DNA of 61,777 bases from Puniceicoccales bacterium (lineage in GTDB: Bacteria; Verrucomicrobiota; Verrucomicrobiia; Opitutales; UBA953). Every line of letters begins with the position of its first letter. The stretch's first letter is position 1. The notes under the pieces were generated by a model. That model saw only the letters and a program-made list of their open reading frames with translations, was not told the DNA's origin and made no database searches. The stretch is taken from NCBI GenBank assembly GCA_031256995.1, contig JAIRPL010000030.1, positions 1 to 61,777 on the forward strand, written 5' to 3'. Below, piece by piece: positions 1 to 8,645 of the stretch. Made by a program: the position numbers and the translations under genes.

Positions 1-1
1 G

Positions 2-1690
2 CGATCTCTTCTTTTAACACTCACTCATTTGTATTTCAGCCGATATCCCGTCGCCGGCTGGGCGCGCGCGGCGGGCCCGCGCCCCCCCACGAATGTCCTT
101 ACCATTGCACTTTCCTCAATCCTGACGCTCTTCCTTGCGGCGGACACTTTTGTTTTCGCCCAGTATAAGCAGCACATCGACTTCGCTTATCTCCAGATGT
201 TCTTCTCTCCGGCGGGTCGCGAAATCTTTGTCTTTCCAACGTCGCTATATTTTCTCGCTTGCCTTGGCATCGTTTTGGTGGTCGCGCTGGAAATCGCGAT
301 TTTCCTCGCCTGCAGGAAATTTTCGTCCGCGCTCCGTTACCCGCGCTACCTGCTGCTCGCCTCCATTCTGCTTTCCACCCTCACATTCAACGGCATGCAC
401 GCATGGGCCGCCTTCACGGCATACACCCCCGTCCTCGTCCGTGCCGAGGCCTTTCCCGCTTTTCACCCTCTCACAGCGCGACGCCTCATGGGCAAGCTTG
501 GCTTCACCCAGGCCACCACCGACACAATTCCGGCGGACACGGGCACGCTCAACTATCCGATCGCCCCTATTCAACTCGGCGCTGCCAAGAACAACCCCGG
601 AAAACCCAATATCATCCTTGTCCTGGTGGACTCGCTCCGTTTCGACGCCATCACCGCCGAAACCATGCCGCGCCTCCACAAACGTTCCGCCACCGCCATC
701 CGCTTCAAAAATCATGTCAGCGGCGGCAATGCCACCCGATGCGGTGTTTTTTCACTTTTCTACTCCATCCCGGCAACCTACTGGCATTCTTTTCAACATT
801 CCCGGCGCCCTCCCGTCTTCATGGAAACCCTCTGCGCCCTTGATTACGAGTTTGCCATCTTCGCCTCCGCGCGACTCGACAATCCGGAGTTTGACCAGAC
901 CGTTTTTTCCGGCATCCCCAACCTTCAGGCCAAAACCGATGGCAACAGTGTTTTTGAGCGCGATCTCAACGCCCAAAACGAATTTCTTCGCTTTTGCGCT
1001 GATCGAAACCGTTCGCGTCCGTTCTTCGGCTTCCTCTTTCCCGACGCCTTGCACTCCTTCCAGCTTCAGGAAAACGCGTCACAACCCTTCCAACCTTCAT
1101 GGAACGCCATGAACTACCTCCGCCTCTCCAGCGCCACCGACCCGATTCCCATCCGCAATCTCTATAAAAACCAATTACACAACCTTGATATCCAGCTCGA
1201 CGCACTCTTCTCCTCGCTTGAGCAGGACGGCCTTATGAAAAACTCCATCGTCATCCTCACCGGCGACCATGGGCAGGAAATCAATGAGACACACACCAAC
1301 GCCTGGGGCCACAATTCCAATTTTTCCCGCTGGCAAACCCAAGTCCCGCTCCTTGTCTTCTGGCCCGGCAAGCCACCCGCCACACACGACCATCGCACAA
1401 GCCACTTGGACATTGTCCCGACACTCCTTGCCGACGCGCTTGGCATCAACTCGCCCGTCGAAAACTACTCATTCGGCAAAAACCTTTTCGACACCTCCCC
1501 GCGCCCCTTCATCCTCATGGCAACCTACAGCAAGTCGGCCATCCTTTCCGGGGACACCATCATGACGCTCAATAAATACGGTCTCGGCGCCCCCCGTTCC
1601 TTTGACTATGCGCAGGAACGTCCGCCAATTTCCGCCGCAATCATCCGGGACGCGCTTCGGGAAAGCCTCCGTTTTCGCGCGGTGAAATAG
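2..1690 (+). CDS. YejM/PbgA-like inner-membrane sulfatase-fold protein (5' partial)
   Basis: The frame is open through the left edge, so the true start lies outside the window; the first internal start codon is a TTG at 29. The visible N-terminus has three or four hydrophobic segments, followed by a periplasmic sulfatase/alkaline-phosphatase-fold domain. Family landmarks are the metal-ligand strand LVDSLRFDAI, the GGNATRCG segment where sulfatases place the nucleophile (here a Thr, as in YejM), and the GDHGQE motif near the C-terminus. YejM proteins are about 590 residues with five membrane spans, so only a short N-terminal piece is missing. In enterobacteria YejM is a cardiolipin/LPS-homeostasis factor rather than a working sulfatase; this role here is an inference. 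The next gene is convergent, 355 bases away. Confidence 0.8.
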   Translation, partial: RSLLLTLTHLYFSRYPVAGWARAAGPRPPTNVLTIALSSILTLFLAADTFVFAQYKQHIDFAYLQMFFSPAGREIFVFPTSLYFLACLGIVLVVALEIAIFLACRKFSSALRYPRYLLLASILLSTLTFNGMHAWAAFTAYTPVLVRAEAFPAFHPLTARRLMGKLGFTQATTDTIPADTGTLNYPIAPIQLGAAKNNPGKPNIILVLVDSLRFDAITAETMPRLHKRSATAIRFKNHVSGGNATRCGVFSLFYSIPATYWHSFQHSRRPPVFMETLCALDYEFAIFASARLDNPEFDQTVFSGIPNLQAKTDGNSVFERDLNAQNEFLRFCADRNRSRPFFGFLFPDALHSFQLQENASQPFQPSWNAMNYLRLSSATDPIPIRNLYKNQLHNLDIQLDALFSSLEQDGLMKNSIVILTGDHGQEINETHTNAWGHNSNFSRWQTQVPLLVFWPGKPPATHDHRTSHLDIVPTLLADALGINSPVENYSFGKNLFDTSPRPFILMATYSKSAILSGDTIMTLNKYGLGAPRSFDYAQERPPISAAIIRDALRESLRFRAVK

Positions 1691-2045
1691 CGCAAATAAT
1701 GCAAGTCATCTCCCCTTTTCCCATCTCCGGCATCCTGCCCTTCCCTTCCTTCCGCATTTGGAAACCAGCGCGCACTTTTTCCGGAATGGCGGAAAGCAAA
1801 AACGGTGGTTGGCGCTTTCTCAGCCAACAAGTCCGCAAAGTGCGCCAGGATTTTTTCTTTTTTTCTTAAAACGCCACAGGTGCCTGTGACGAGTGAGGTT
1901 TTTGCATCTTTTTCCATGGATGTGAAACGGAGGAAGTCTTTCCATCTCTCCATTCACCAAAACAGAATGCTGAATCTCGTTTCAAAGGAAATTCTCGGCG
2001 CCACCACGATCCAAGAACGCACAACTCGCGAAAAACCTTCCTTTT
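1691..2045. other. intergenic region between convergent genes
   Basis: No convincing gene is seen; open frames crossing it have no recognisable protein features. It contains T- and C-rich stretches and a short perfect palindrome (cacagg-tg-cctgtg, 1875-1888). On the minus strand this palindrome is followed by gcgttttaag, a weak candidate end for the pseudopilin operon. Confidence 0.4.
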
Positions 2046-3089
2046 TCACTGCTGGGAAATCGGAACCGTGGTATTGAAAGTGTAGCCGTATTTGCGAAGG
2101 ATGACATTGAAACGCTCCTGGTTTATCTTGGGGCTGTTGCCCTGTTTCTGAAGGGCGCGAACAGCACGGTCGCCATCCGGAGACAAAACGGTCACGGCAA
2201 ACTCAATGCTTCGGAGAGTGCCAGAAATCTCGGTGCCATCAACGATGATTTTCCCCGCCTTGAACTGTACGTTGCTCTTGTAGGTGTTGACCGTTACCTC
2301 GGGAACTTGCGCGTTCCGGAGCGAATCGTTGAGACTTGGGCCGATATCGTCATGGGCAAGCGCCTCAAGCTTTTGCGTGACGTTGTTTTGAAAATAAAAA
2401 ACAAGGGAGAGGGAGGCAATGCCCGTGGCTTTGTAATTTTGAATATCGGTCACCCATGTCGGAAGCGCCTTTCTTGAGCGCACTCCGGCGGCATCAAGCA
2501 CCTCCGCGCTGCCTCGCCAAGTTTCCTCGGGCGTCTTTCCAGCCAGGACATTTTGGAGCGGGCTGTTGGCGGCGGAATTGGGCATGCCATAAGTTCCTTG
2601 GGAATCAATCCCCGCACGGTAAAGCACATAGATTTGCTGAATATAATCGCCGGGGTTGTCAAAGGGGGAGCGATGCGCGATCTTATACTTGATCGCGCAA
2701 ATTGTCCCGGGGATGCGCTCAATGTCATTGGCCAGGCGTTTGCGGCGCTCAGGATCCGGGGCGAAAAGCATGATCTCGGGGGCGGCGGAGGCGGGAATGT
2801 TGGCAACAGCCTCGGCGTGATTTATTTCGATCCAAATGTTGCCATCGTTTTTAACCACGGCGGACTCGAAGTCCTGGGTCAATGCGTTGAGGACAACGCG
2901 CGCCTCGGAAGCTGTCTTGAGGGATGACATGCCCGCATCATAAATGGCCGCGGTATCCACGGCAATTTTAAGGGAAAAAGTGATGATGATTATCATGATG
3001 ACCGTGGCGGTCATCACTTCAATGAGGGTAAAGGCCTTTTTTTCGTGCTTCCGGGAAAGCGCGTGAATGCGGAGGCGTCGGTAAGGCAT
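2046..3089 (-). CDS. pseudopilin, Verru_Chthon cassette C / GspJ-like
   Basis: A protein of 347 residues with a type IV prepilin N-terminus: a 19-residue basic leader ending in Ala, then FTLIEVMTATVIMIIIITFS with Glu at +5, so a PilD-like peptidase should cleave and methylate it. The cleavage residue is Ala rather than the usual Gly, which is tolerated in the family. The large globular part (AR..LNALTQDFESAV, IMLFAPDPERR) resembles the GspJ-like minor pseudopilins of Verrucomicrobia. It is the last gene of a minus-strand operon, 18 bases after the preceding pseudopilin. No secretion ATPase, platform protein or secretin is present nearby, so its partners are encoded elsewhere. The cassette name is by resemblance, not by a profile search. 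Confidence 0.75.
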   Translation of the reverse strand: MPYRRLRIHALSRKHEKKAFTLIEVMTATVIMIIIITFSLKIAVDTAAIYDAGMSSLKTASEARVVLNALTQDFESAVVKNDGNIWIEINHAEAVANIPASAAPEIMLFAPDPERRKRLANDIERIPGTICAIKYKIAHRSPFDNPGDYIQQIYVLYRAGIDSQGTYGMPNSAANSPLQNVLAGKTPEETWRGSAEVLDAAGVRSRKALPTWVTDIQNYKATGIASLSLVFYFQNNVTQKLEALAHDDIGPSLNDSLRNAQVPEVTVNTYKSNVQFKAGKIIVDGTEISGTLRSIEFAVTVLSPDGDRAVRALQKQGNSPKINQERFNVILRKYGYTFNTTVPISQQ

Positions 3090-3107
3090 GTTGTTGCGGA
3101 ATTGAAA

Positions 3108-3803
3108 TCAGCGTTGGAAGTTGATTATCAGCGTGGTGATCGGATTTGGAGCTGATTTTGCATTGGTCACATTGGAGAAACTGTGCGCGTAAATGGCGAC
3201 GTGAAGCGGGATGTACGCCAAGGCGTAGTGACGCACGTCCGGAAGGGAATCGCCCTTGTAAACCTCGTCCTCAAGAGTGCCATCCTCCTTCAGGACGATG
3301 CGCTGTTCCTCCAATTGTTTGGCAATGCTTATCTCGATGCGAAAAACCGGGCCGACGCCTTTGAGCTGGCCGTAGGTATTGTGGGAAAGCACACCACCCG
3401 AGGCGTTGTAAATTATTGATTTCTCGCTTGTTGAGGATGACGTCGTGTTTTGCACCTCCGTGGAAATGCAATAGAGCGTGACTTTTTTCCCATTTATGGC
3501 CTCGCTCACAAAACGGTAGATGGCGTTGAAACGCGGCTCGTTTGGGTCGACAGTGATGTTCTTGCCATTTCCGCCTATGAGTTCCGGAGTGTACAGGGCG
3601 GACTCCAGCGTGGAGCCAACCGATATCGCGCGATTCATCTGCACAATATTGTCGATCTGGAGAAAGGACGCGCCGACGAGGCCCACAAGCGAGAGGATGG
3701 CGATGCCAAGCACGCCGACGGAAAGAATAACCTCGATCAGGCTAAAACCTCCTTTGCGATTGTGACGGTGCACGGCTAAAAAATGGGTTTGACGTTGGCG
3801 CAT
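3108..3803 (-). CDS. pseudopilin, Verru_Chthon cassette B / GspI-like
   Basis: A protein of 231 residues. The 18-residue leader is basic and His-rich and ends in GG, followed by FSLIEVILSVGVLGIAILSL, a canonical class III prepilin segment with Glu at +5. The body (MNRAISVGSTLESALY, then a region on 'FRIEISIAKQL') looks like the B protein of Verrucomicrobial pseudopilin cassettes. It sits 23 bases after the upstream pseudopilin and 18 bases before the next, consistent with one transcript. Such proteins form a pseudopilus tip or a periplasmic fibre; the actual substrate or function is unknown. Confidence 0.75.
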   Translation of the reverse strand: MRQRQTHFLAVHRHNRKGGFSLIEVILSVGVLGIAILSLVGLVGASFLQIDNIVQMNRAISVGSTLESALYTPELIGGNGKNITVDPNEPRFNAIYRFVSEAINGKKVTLYCISTEVQNTTSSSTSEKSIIYNASGGVLSHNTYGQLKGVGPVFRIEISIAKQLEEQRIVLKEDGTLEDEVYKGDSLPDVRHYALAYIPLHVAIYAHSFSNVTNAKSAPNPITTLIINFQR

Positions 3804-3826
3804 GGTGTTTCCTTCGGGCGTTGTTT

Positions 3827-4630
3827 TTATTGTAGCGACGTTTTATCCATCTCAAAACCGTCGTTGTAGAGGATGGTCTCCCCGCTGGGTGTGACATAGA
3901 GACCGGCGATGTTGTGGATGTTTTGAAAAAGCACACCGTCGCTGTTGGGAGTGAAATTCCCTTTCGCGATAATGAAAGTGGCCACATTCATGTTTGATGT
4001 GCCGTTGCTGTCGAATTCATAGAAATACCAGGAGCGGTCCCCCTCGCCTTCCTTCTGCGCCTTCACGGAAGGTTGGTAATTTTTCCTCATTTCCGTGTCG
4101 GTGGAATCCTTGTTTGAGATCTGGCTGCGACGCTCCTGCGGGAAACCTTCCCGGCCCCCGGCGACACGGGCGGCGACATCCACCATGTAAATCCCCTTGG
4201 GAAGGACGTACTGCGTGTCGGTGTCGTACCAATAATAGTCGCTTGGCTTGGTCTTTTCGGCGGAACGCGTTCCGCCAATGATGACACGCATAAGCCGGAG
4301 ATGCTCCTCGGGGAGGCTCGGGTCATTAAGAATTATGACCCTGGAGCGAATGTTATAGAGAGGGTTTTCCTTGGGATTGCGGTCCGGATTCGGGGACTGC
4401 GAGCGAAGGCGCGCGGCGCGGAAAATGGTCTTGGCGGCGTTCTGGGCGCTGGAAAGGCTTTGCGGCGGATCGGCGTTGATGGAGACAACGACAGCGGCAA
4501 TGAAGGCGATGATCGTGATGACAACAAGCAGCTCAATGAGGGTGAAACCGGCCTTCGAGGCTGGGGCGTGGCGAACGAAGGCAGGCGCACGGCGGAGCGC
4601 CTCAAAATGCTTTTGAATTTGCTTGGTCAT
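3827..4630 (-). CDS. pseudopilin, Verru_Chthon cassette D / GspH-like
   Basis: Prepilin leader ending in KAG, then FTLIELLVVITIIAFIAAVVV, with Glu at +5. The C-terminal region carries a pattern of strands (RVIILNDPSLPEEHLRLMRV, TQYVLPKGIYMVDV) like the D proteins of Verrucomicrobial cassettes. The chosen ATG at 4630 gives a 28-residue leader, in line with its operon partners; an ATG at 4669, nine bases after the preceding stop, would give 41 residues and cannot be excluded because neither start has a Shine-Dalgarno sequence. The next gene starts 23 bases downstream. Confidence 0.72.
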   Translation of the reverse strand: MTKQIQKHFEALRRAPAFVRHAPASKAGFTLIELLVVITIIAFIAAVVVSINADPPQSLSSAQNAAKTIFRAARLRSQSPNPDRNPKENPLYNIRSRVIILNDPSLPEEHLRLMRVIIGGTRSAEKTKPSDYYWYDTDTQYVLPKGIYMVDVAARVAGGREGFPQERRSQISNKDSTDTEMRKNYQPSVKAQKEGEGDRSWYFYEFDSNGTSNMNVATFIIAKGNFTPNSDGVLFQNIHNIAGLYVTPSGETILYNDGFEMDKTSLQ

Positions 4631-4678
4631 GGCGGCGCGGAAATTTTGCTGCGAATTGACGGAAATCATCCGTTCAGG

Positions 4679-5347
4679 TCACTGTTTGACCCAGACGTTG
4701 ACGTTGTCCTTGTCAGGACCTTCCTGACCGAGTGTGTAAATAAGAACGCGGGCGGTGAGTTTTTTTCCCTCCTGGACGCCAAGGGCTTGCTCGGTGTCGG
4801 GCAATTCGCCGAAATTAAGGAGGAGGTTGCCATCATCATTGGTGTCAAAAACGAGGTGAATCTTTTCGTTCCCCCTGTGGTCCACAAGCTTTTCAGTTTT
4901 CGGGTCCCCGTTTTCAAAGGCATCCTTGTCAAACGAGACGAAAAGGCGGCCTTTGCGGTTGTATTCGCGCATTTCGGTGCTGGTCAAATCGCTGCCGTCA
5001 AGATTTTTCCCGGAAAGGCAGCGAATGAAATTTTTCACAACATCGTTTTGTCCAAGATCGTAGTGGGTGTCCTCCTCCGTGTTTGTCCGGGTGGCGAGGG
5101 GCGGGTAGTAGCCGAACTCCTGCTTGTACTGAAGGATGGCCGTGGCCCAGCCGGAAAAACGCCCCACAACCACAGATTTCCTCGCGGCGGTGAACGCGCC
5201 ACCGATGGCCGGGGCAAGGACTCCAGCCAGAAGGGCGATAATGGCAATGACAGCCAGGATCTCAATGAGCGTGAACCCTGGGCGAACGCGCGCACGGCAG
5301 CGGCGACGAACGAGGGGGGAATGTTGGGGACAGGAGGTGTTGGTCAT
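4679..5347 (-). CDS. GspG-like major pseudopilin, first gene of the pseudopilin operon
   Basis: A protein of 222 residues from the ATG at 5347 (MTNTSCPQ). The open frame runs further upstream, but that part has no protein-like features and lies before the leader peptide. The leader is Arg-rich and ends in RPG, then FTLIEILAVIAIIALLAGVLAPAI. The following segment (ARKSVVVGRFSGWATAILQYKQEFGYYPPL) is the typical GspG helix and 'YPP' turn. The C-terminal 'FDTNDDGNL' resembles the calcium-binding loop of major pseudopilins. It opens a four-gene operon of pseudopilins on the minus strand. The very large cassette A protein expected in some genomes is not in this window. Confidence 0.8.
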   Translation of the reverse strand: MTNTSCPQHSPLVRRRCRARVRPGFTLIEILAVIAIIALLAGVLAPAIGGAFTAARKSVVVGRFSGWATAILQYKQEFGYYPPLATRTNTEEDTHYDLGQNDVVKNFIRCLSGKNLDGSDLTSTEMREYNRKGRLFVSFDKDAFENGDPKTEKLVDHRGNEKIHLVFDTNDDGNLLLNFGELPDTEQALGVQEGKKLTARVLIYTLGQEGPDKDNVNVWVKQ

Positions 5348-6314
5348 GTTGGATGGCAACGTTATGGGTGTTTTTTGCAATGGGGAGCCTCGGCGAATGG
5401 CCAATGTCGGGGATTGTCCTTCGGAAGGAGGGCTGCGCTGACTTCCCGACACTTGGCACTCCCCTTCGCAGCGGGGAACAAACGCCTGACACCGGGGAAT
5501 GTCAACAGGCGAACTGTGACACGCCAACCGGGCCGTCCGCCAAAAACGCTTACAATGGACGCCTGGTGTTACATTGGGAAAGCCAGACGGCGGCAATGCA
5601 CGCCAAAGGCTGGAGCTGGTGGCACTGCCAAAAACAAACTCGGAGGAAAAACCATACACTTCCCTCCCCGACATCCCCGGCGGAAAAACCTATTCCGCGC
5701 GCGTCACAATAAATCAGCGCGATTCGCCCTCGCCGTCTGACCCGCCCCCTCCGCCCGAATCACCGCGAAACACACTTGGCCTCAAGACATCCAAGGACGC
5801 CCGAAAACACCTCCGGCCAAGACGCCTTGGGATGCCGGAAACCACGTCCACGAACACTCCCGAGAACGCCTGATCATCCTCTTACACCATCATTTCGGAC
5901 AAATTTCTTTGATAACAAAACGAAACAAAACCAAAGCCCAAAAGGCCGCCAACGGAATCACCTGTTTCCAAAAGCCAGACGCGACCCGGTGGTCGGCGGA
6001 CTCCCCTTGTAACTTGATTCCGATGGCAATTCTCCAGAAGCGCAACCACCAAGGGACACAACCAAGACAACCAAGGAAAGGAATATAGCGGGTATTTTTT
6101 GGACTCTAAATCGCATAACTCCTGCCACAATTGGTGGCTGCGCATGAAAAAGTCAACGTGATTCCCTTTGTCTTATACTTTTGTTACAATACATATCATC
6201 TTGACTAATCTTCACATATAAATTCATGCGTAAAAAACCGATTCTCATTAATTTTATACAAATCACATGTGACAACACATGCAATTAACCGAATTGCCAA
6301 GGATGGAATGCCGC
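5348..6314. other. long non-coding stretch upstream of the pseudopilin operon
   Basis: Nearly 1 kb without a convincing gene. The left part presumably holds the promoter of the pseudopilin operon and contains two 9-base direct repeats (TTACAATGG at 5550 and TTACATTGG at 5569, 19 bases apart) about 200 bases upstream of the first start codon. A degenerate CAACCAAG-type repeat lies at 6044-6080. The right part (about 6100-6300) is markedly AT-rich. No tRNA-like cloverleaf was found. Confidence 0.5.
6044..6080. repeat. short degenerate purine-rich repeat (AACCAAG units)
   Basis: Three closely spaced units are readable: CCACCAAG at 6046-6053, AACCAAG at 6060-6066 and AACCAAG at 6069-6075, in a run lacking T. 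Comparable ACCA/AAGG-type strings occur between genes in Verrucomicrobia and Planctomycetes by general recollection. Function unknown. Confidence 0.4.
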
Positions 6315-8645
6315 TCAAAAAAGCGGTAACTCGCCCTGCGTCGATTGCCCTCCCGCCCATTCTTCGGAGGAAGATTCCTTTCTTGGATCACCTCGGATCA
6401 CCTCGGAGCGAGCGCGCTGTGCATCACCCTCGGAAAAAAGATCAAGAAAGGAGGCCTCATCGAGCACTGGGATTCCAAGGGAGCGGGCCTTTTCCAATTT
6501 TCCGCCAGCCTCCTCTCCCGCAACGACATAATGGGTTTTCGCGCTGACACTCCCGGACACACGTCCGCCAGCCGCCTCGATTTTCTCCCGGGCAGCATCG
6601 CGGCTGAGGGTTGGCAGCGTGCCCGTCAGGACAAAAATTTTACCATCAAGGAATAAGGAAGGCGGCAGCGGCGCGCCCTCGGGGTCTTGCGGAACAGATT
6701 GCCCGGTTTGCCCCCCCCCTCCCACGGCATCGTCCGCCCCGAGATTCAACCCCGCCTTGCGCAGGCTCTCGACAAGCTCGCGATTGGGCGGATAGGAAAA
6801 CCATGAAAGCAGGCTGTTCGCGACAACCACGCCCACCCCCTCAATAACACTTTCCTCCTGCTTGGTAAAAAGCTCCTCCCCCGCCATGCCGGCGGCCTCC
6901 TGCCTCTCCCAATCCTTGCGGCGGACACGGCGGCGATAGTCCCCGTAAGAGGCGGCGGCAATGGCATCAAGAGTCCGGAAATGACGCGCGAGGTCCTTGG
7001 CCGTCTGCATGCCGACATTGGGGATGCCAAGGGCATGAAGCAGGCGCCACAGCGGGCGGGCACGCGCGGCGCCAATGGCGGCGAGAAGCTTGTCGGCGGA
7101 TTTTTCAGCAAAACGTCCGATTCCCAGCAATGACTCGCGCCGAAGGGTGAAAAAATCTCCCGGCGTGCGGACGAGTCCGTTTTGGACAAGCGCCGCAATG
7201 CTGGCAGGGCCAAGGTTCTCGATGTCAAGGCATTGCTTGGAGACAAAATGTTGCAACTGGCGGCACCGCTGTTCCTCGGTCAGCGTTTTCAGGCGCCAGA
7301 AAGGGGAGCCGGGTTCGCGCACGGCATCAAGGCGGAGTTCGGCAAGGCGCGCGGCGAAGTCGAAAGGCACGCTGCCGGACGGGCGTTTTTCAAGGTCCAC
7401 ACGGACAATTTGCGGAATGATTTCCCCCGCCTTCTCAACGATCACGGTATCGCCCTCCCGGATGTCCTTGCGTGCCAGCTCATCGGCATTGTGCAACGTC
7501 GCGCGGGAGATCGTGGAGCCTGACAATTCCACCGGATCCAACTCGGCAACCGGGGTGATGACACCCGTGCGGCCCGTTTCCAGGGTGATGGCGCGCAGGC
7601 GCGTCCGGGCCTGCTCCGGGGCAAACTTGTAGGCAATGGCCCAGCGATAATGGTGGGCCGTGGCGCCGGCGGCGGCCTGGCTGGAAAGCGAATCAAGTTT
7701 CACGACAGCGCCGTCGGTGGGATAGGCGAGGCCGTGGCGGATGCCCTCAAGACGCCGCACGGCGGCAAGCGCCTCCTCCGGCGTGTTTGCGCGCTCAAAA
7801 AAATCCGTGTGCGGCAGCCCCCAGCGAACGAGGGCGTCGCGCAGGGAAACAAGGGTTGGGAAGAAGCCGGGCGGATCGCAGTGCCCCATGCCGTAGAGGA
7901 CGATCTCCAGCCTCCGGGCGGCGGCCTCGGCGGGGTCGAGCAATTTCACCGTCCCGGCGGCAAGGTTGCGCGGGTTGGCGTAAAGAGTCTGCCCGGCGGC
8001 GGCACGCGCGGCGTTGATGCGCAAAAACTCGGCATTGGACATGTAGACCTCCCCGCGAAGCTCAACGCGGGCGGGAAACGGCGGGGCAAGCTCGCGCGGG
8101 AGCGTCGCGATTGTCTCAATGTTGCGCGTGATATCGTCGCCCTCGCTGCCGCCAAGCCGCCCGCGCGTGACGGCCCGCGTGAAAACGCCGTTCTCATAGG
8201 TGAGGCTTGCGGAAACCCCGTCCAGCTTGGGTTCTACAACAAAACCGCCGATGTTGACCCCGCCCGTCCTGAGCAGCGTGCTTAGCGGGGTGACAAAGAG
8301 GGAGTGAAACTCGCCATCGGAATAGACATTCGCGATGCTGAGCATCGGCTCGAGGTGGGCGGCCTTGGCGAATCCGTCGGCATGGTCGTCGCCAGGCAAA
8401 AAAGGCAAAAGCCCGCCGCCACGGCCGTCGGCGGCGGCCTCCACGCTCCCGGGATTTTCAACCAGCAGGGCGTCAAGCTCGCGCTTAAGAGTGTCGAAAG
8501 CATAGTCCGTGATTTCCGGCTCGCCGCGCCGGTAAAGGCTTTCGTGCCGGGCAAGCTCCGCGCGCAGGCGCGCGACACGGGCCGGGGCGCTTTCCGGGGC
8601 CATGGCGCCCGGGTTTGCGAAGAGACTGGCATCATCCGCTGGCAT
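6315..8645 (-). CDS. ligA: NAD-dependent DNA ligase LigA
   Basis: Seals nicks using NAD. A protein of 776 residues from ATG 8645, longer than the usual 670. Order: Ia-like domain (about 20-65), an unusual Gly/Pro-rich insert at 70-95 replacing the common SPTQxVG stretch, adenylation domain with catalytic Lys140 in VVEPKLDGVS, OB fold (TGRTGVITPVAELDPV), a region where the zinc finger should be (425-462), helix-hairpin-helix repeats, and a C-terminal BRCT domain (GKIFVLTGTLPTLSRDAA). The four zinc-finger cysteines are missing; only Cys461 remains in that stretch. The start overlaps the stop of the upstream phosphatase gene by 14 bases, suggesting translational coupling. An ATG at 8603 is an alternative start. 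Confidence 0.95.
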   Translation of the reverse strand: MPADDASLFANPGAMAPESAPARVARLRAELARHESLYRRGEPEITDYAFDTLKRELDALLVENPGSVEAAADGRGGGLLPFLPGDDHADGFAKAAHLEPMLSIANVYSDGEFHSLFVTPLSTLLRTGGVNIGGFVVEPKLDGVSASLTYENGVFTRAVTRGRLGGSEGDDITRNIETIATLPRELAPPFPARVELRGEVYMSNAEFLRINAARAAAGQTLYANPRNLAAGTVKLLDPAEAAARRLEIVLYGMGHCDPPGFFPTLVSLRDALVRWGLPHTDFFERANTPEEALAAVRRLEGIRHGLAYPTDGAVVKLDSLSSQAAAGATAHHYRWAIAYKFAPEQARTRLRAITLETGRTGVITPVAELDPVELSGSTISRATLHNADELARKDIREGDTVIVEKAGEIIPQIVRVDLEKRPSGSVPFDFAARLAELRLDAVREPGSPFWRLKTLTEEQRCRQLQHFVSKQCLDIENLGPASIAALVQNGLVRTPGDFFTLRRESLLGIGRFAEKSADKLLAAIGAARARPLWRLLHALGIPNVGMQTAKDLARHFRTLDAIAAASYGDYRRRVRRKDWERQEAAGMAGEELFTKQEESVIEGVGVVVANSLLSWFSYPPNRELVESLRKAGLNLGADDAVGGGGQTGQSVPQDPEGAPLPPSLFLDGKIFVLTGTLPTLSRDAAREKIEAAGGRVSGSVSAKTHYVVAGEEAGGKLEKARSLGIPVLDEASFLDLFSEGDAQRARSEVIRGDPRKESSSEEWAGGQSTQGELPLF

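Noticed and set aside
5353-5712. Possible 119-residue gene in the pseudopilin upstream region
   Set aside because: No codon bias, no motifs and no start signal; it lies where the operon promoter is expected.
4301-5740. A 479-residue plus-strand frame across the pseudopilin genes
   Set aside because: It is antisense to two genes with clear prepilin motifs, and its own translation shows no recognisable domains.
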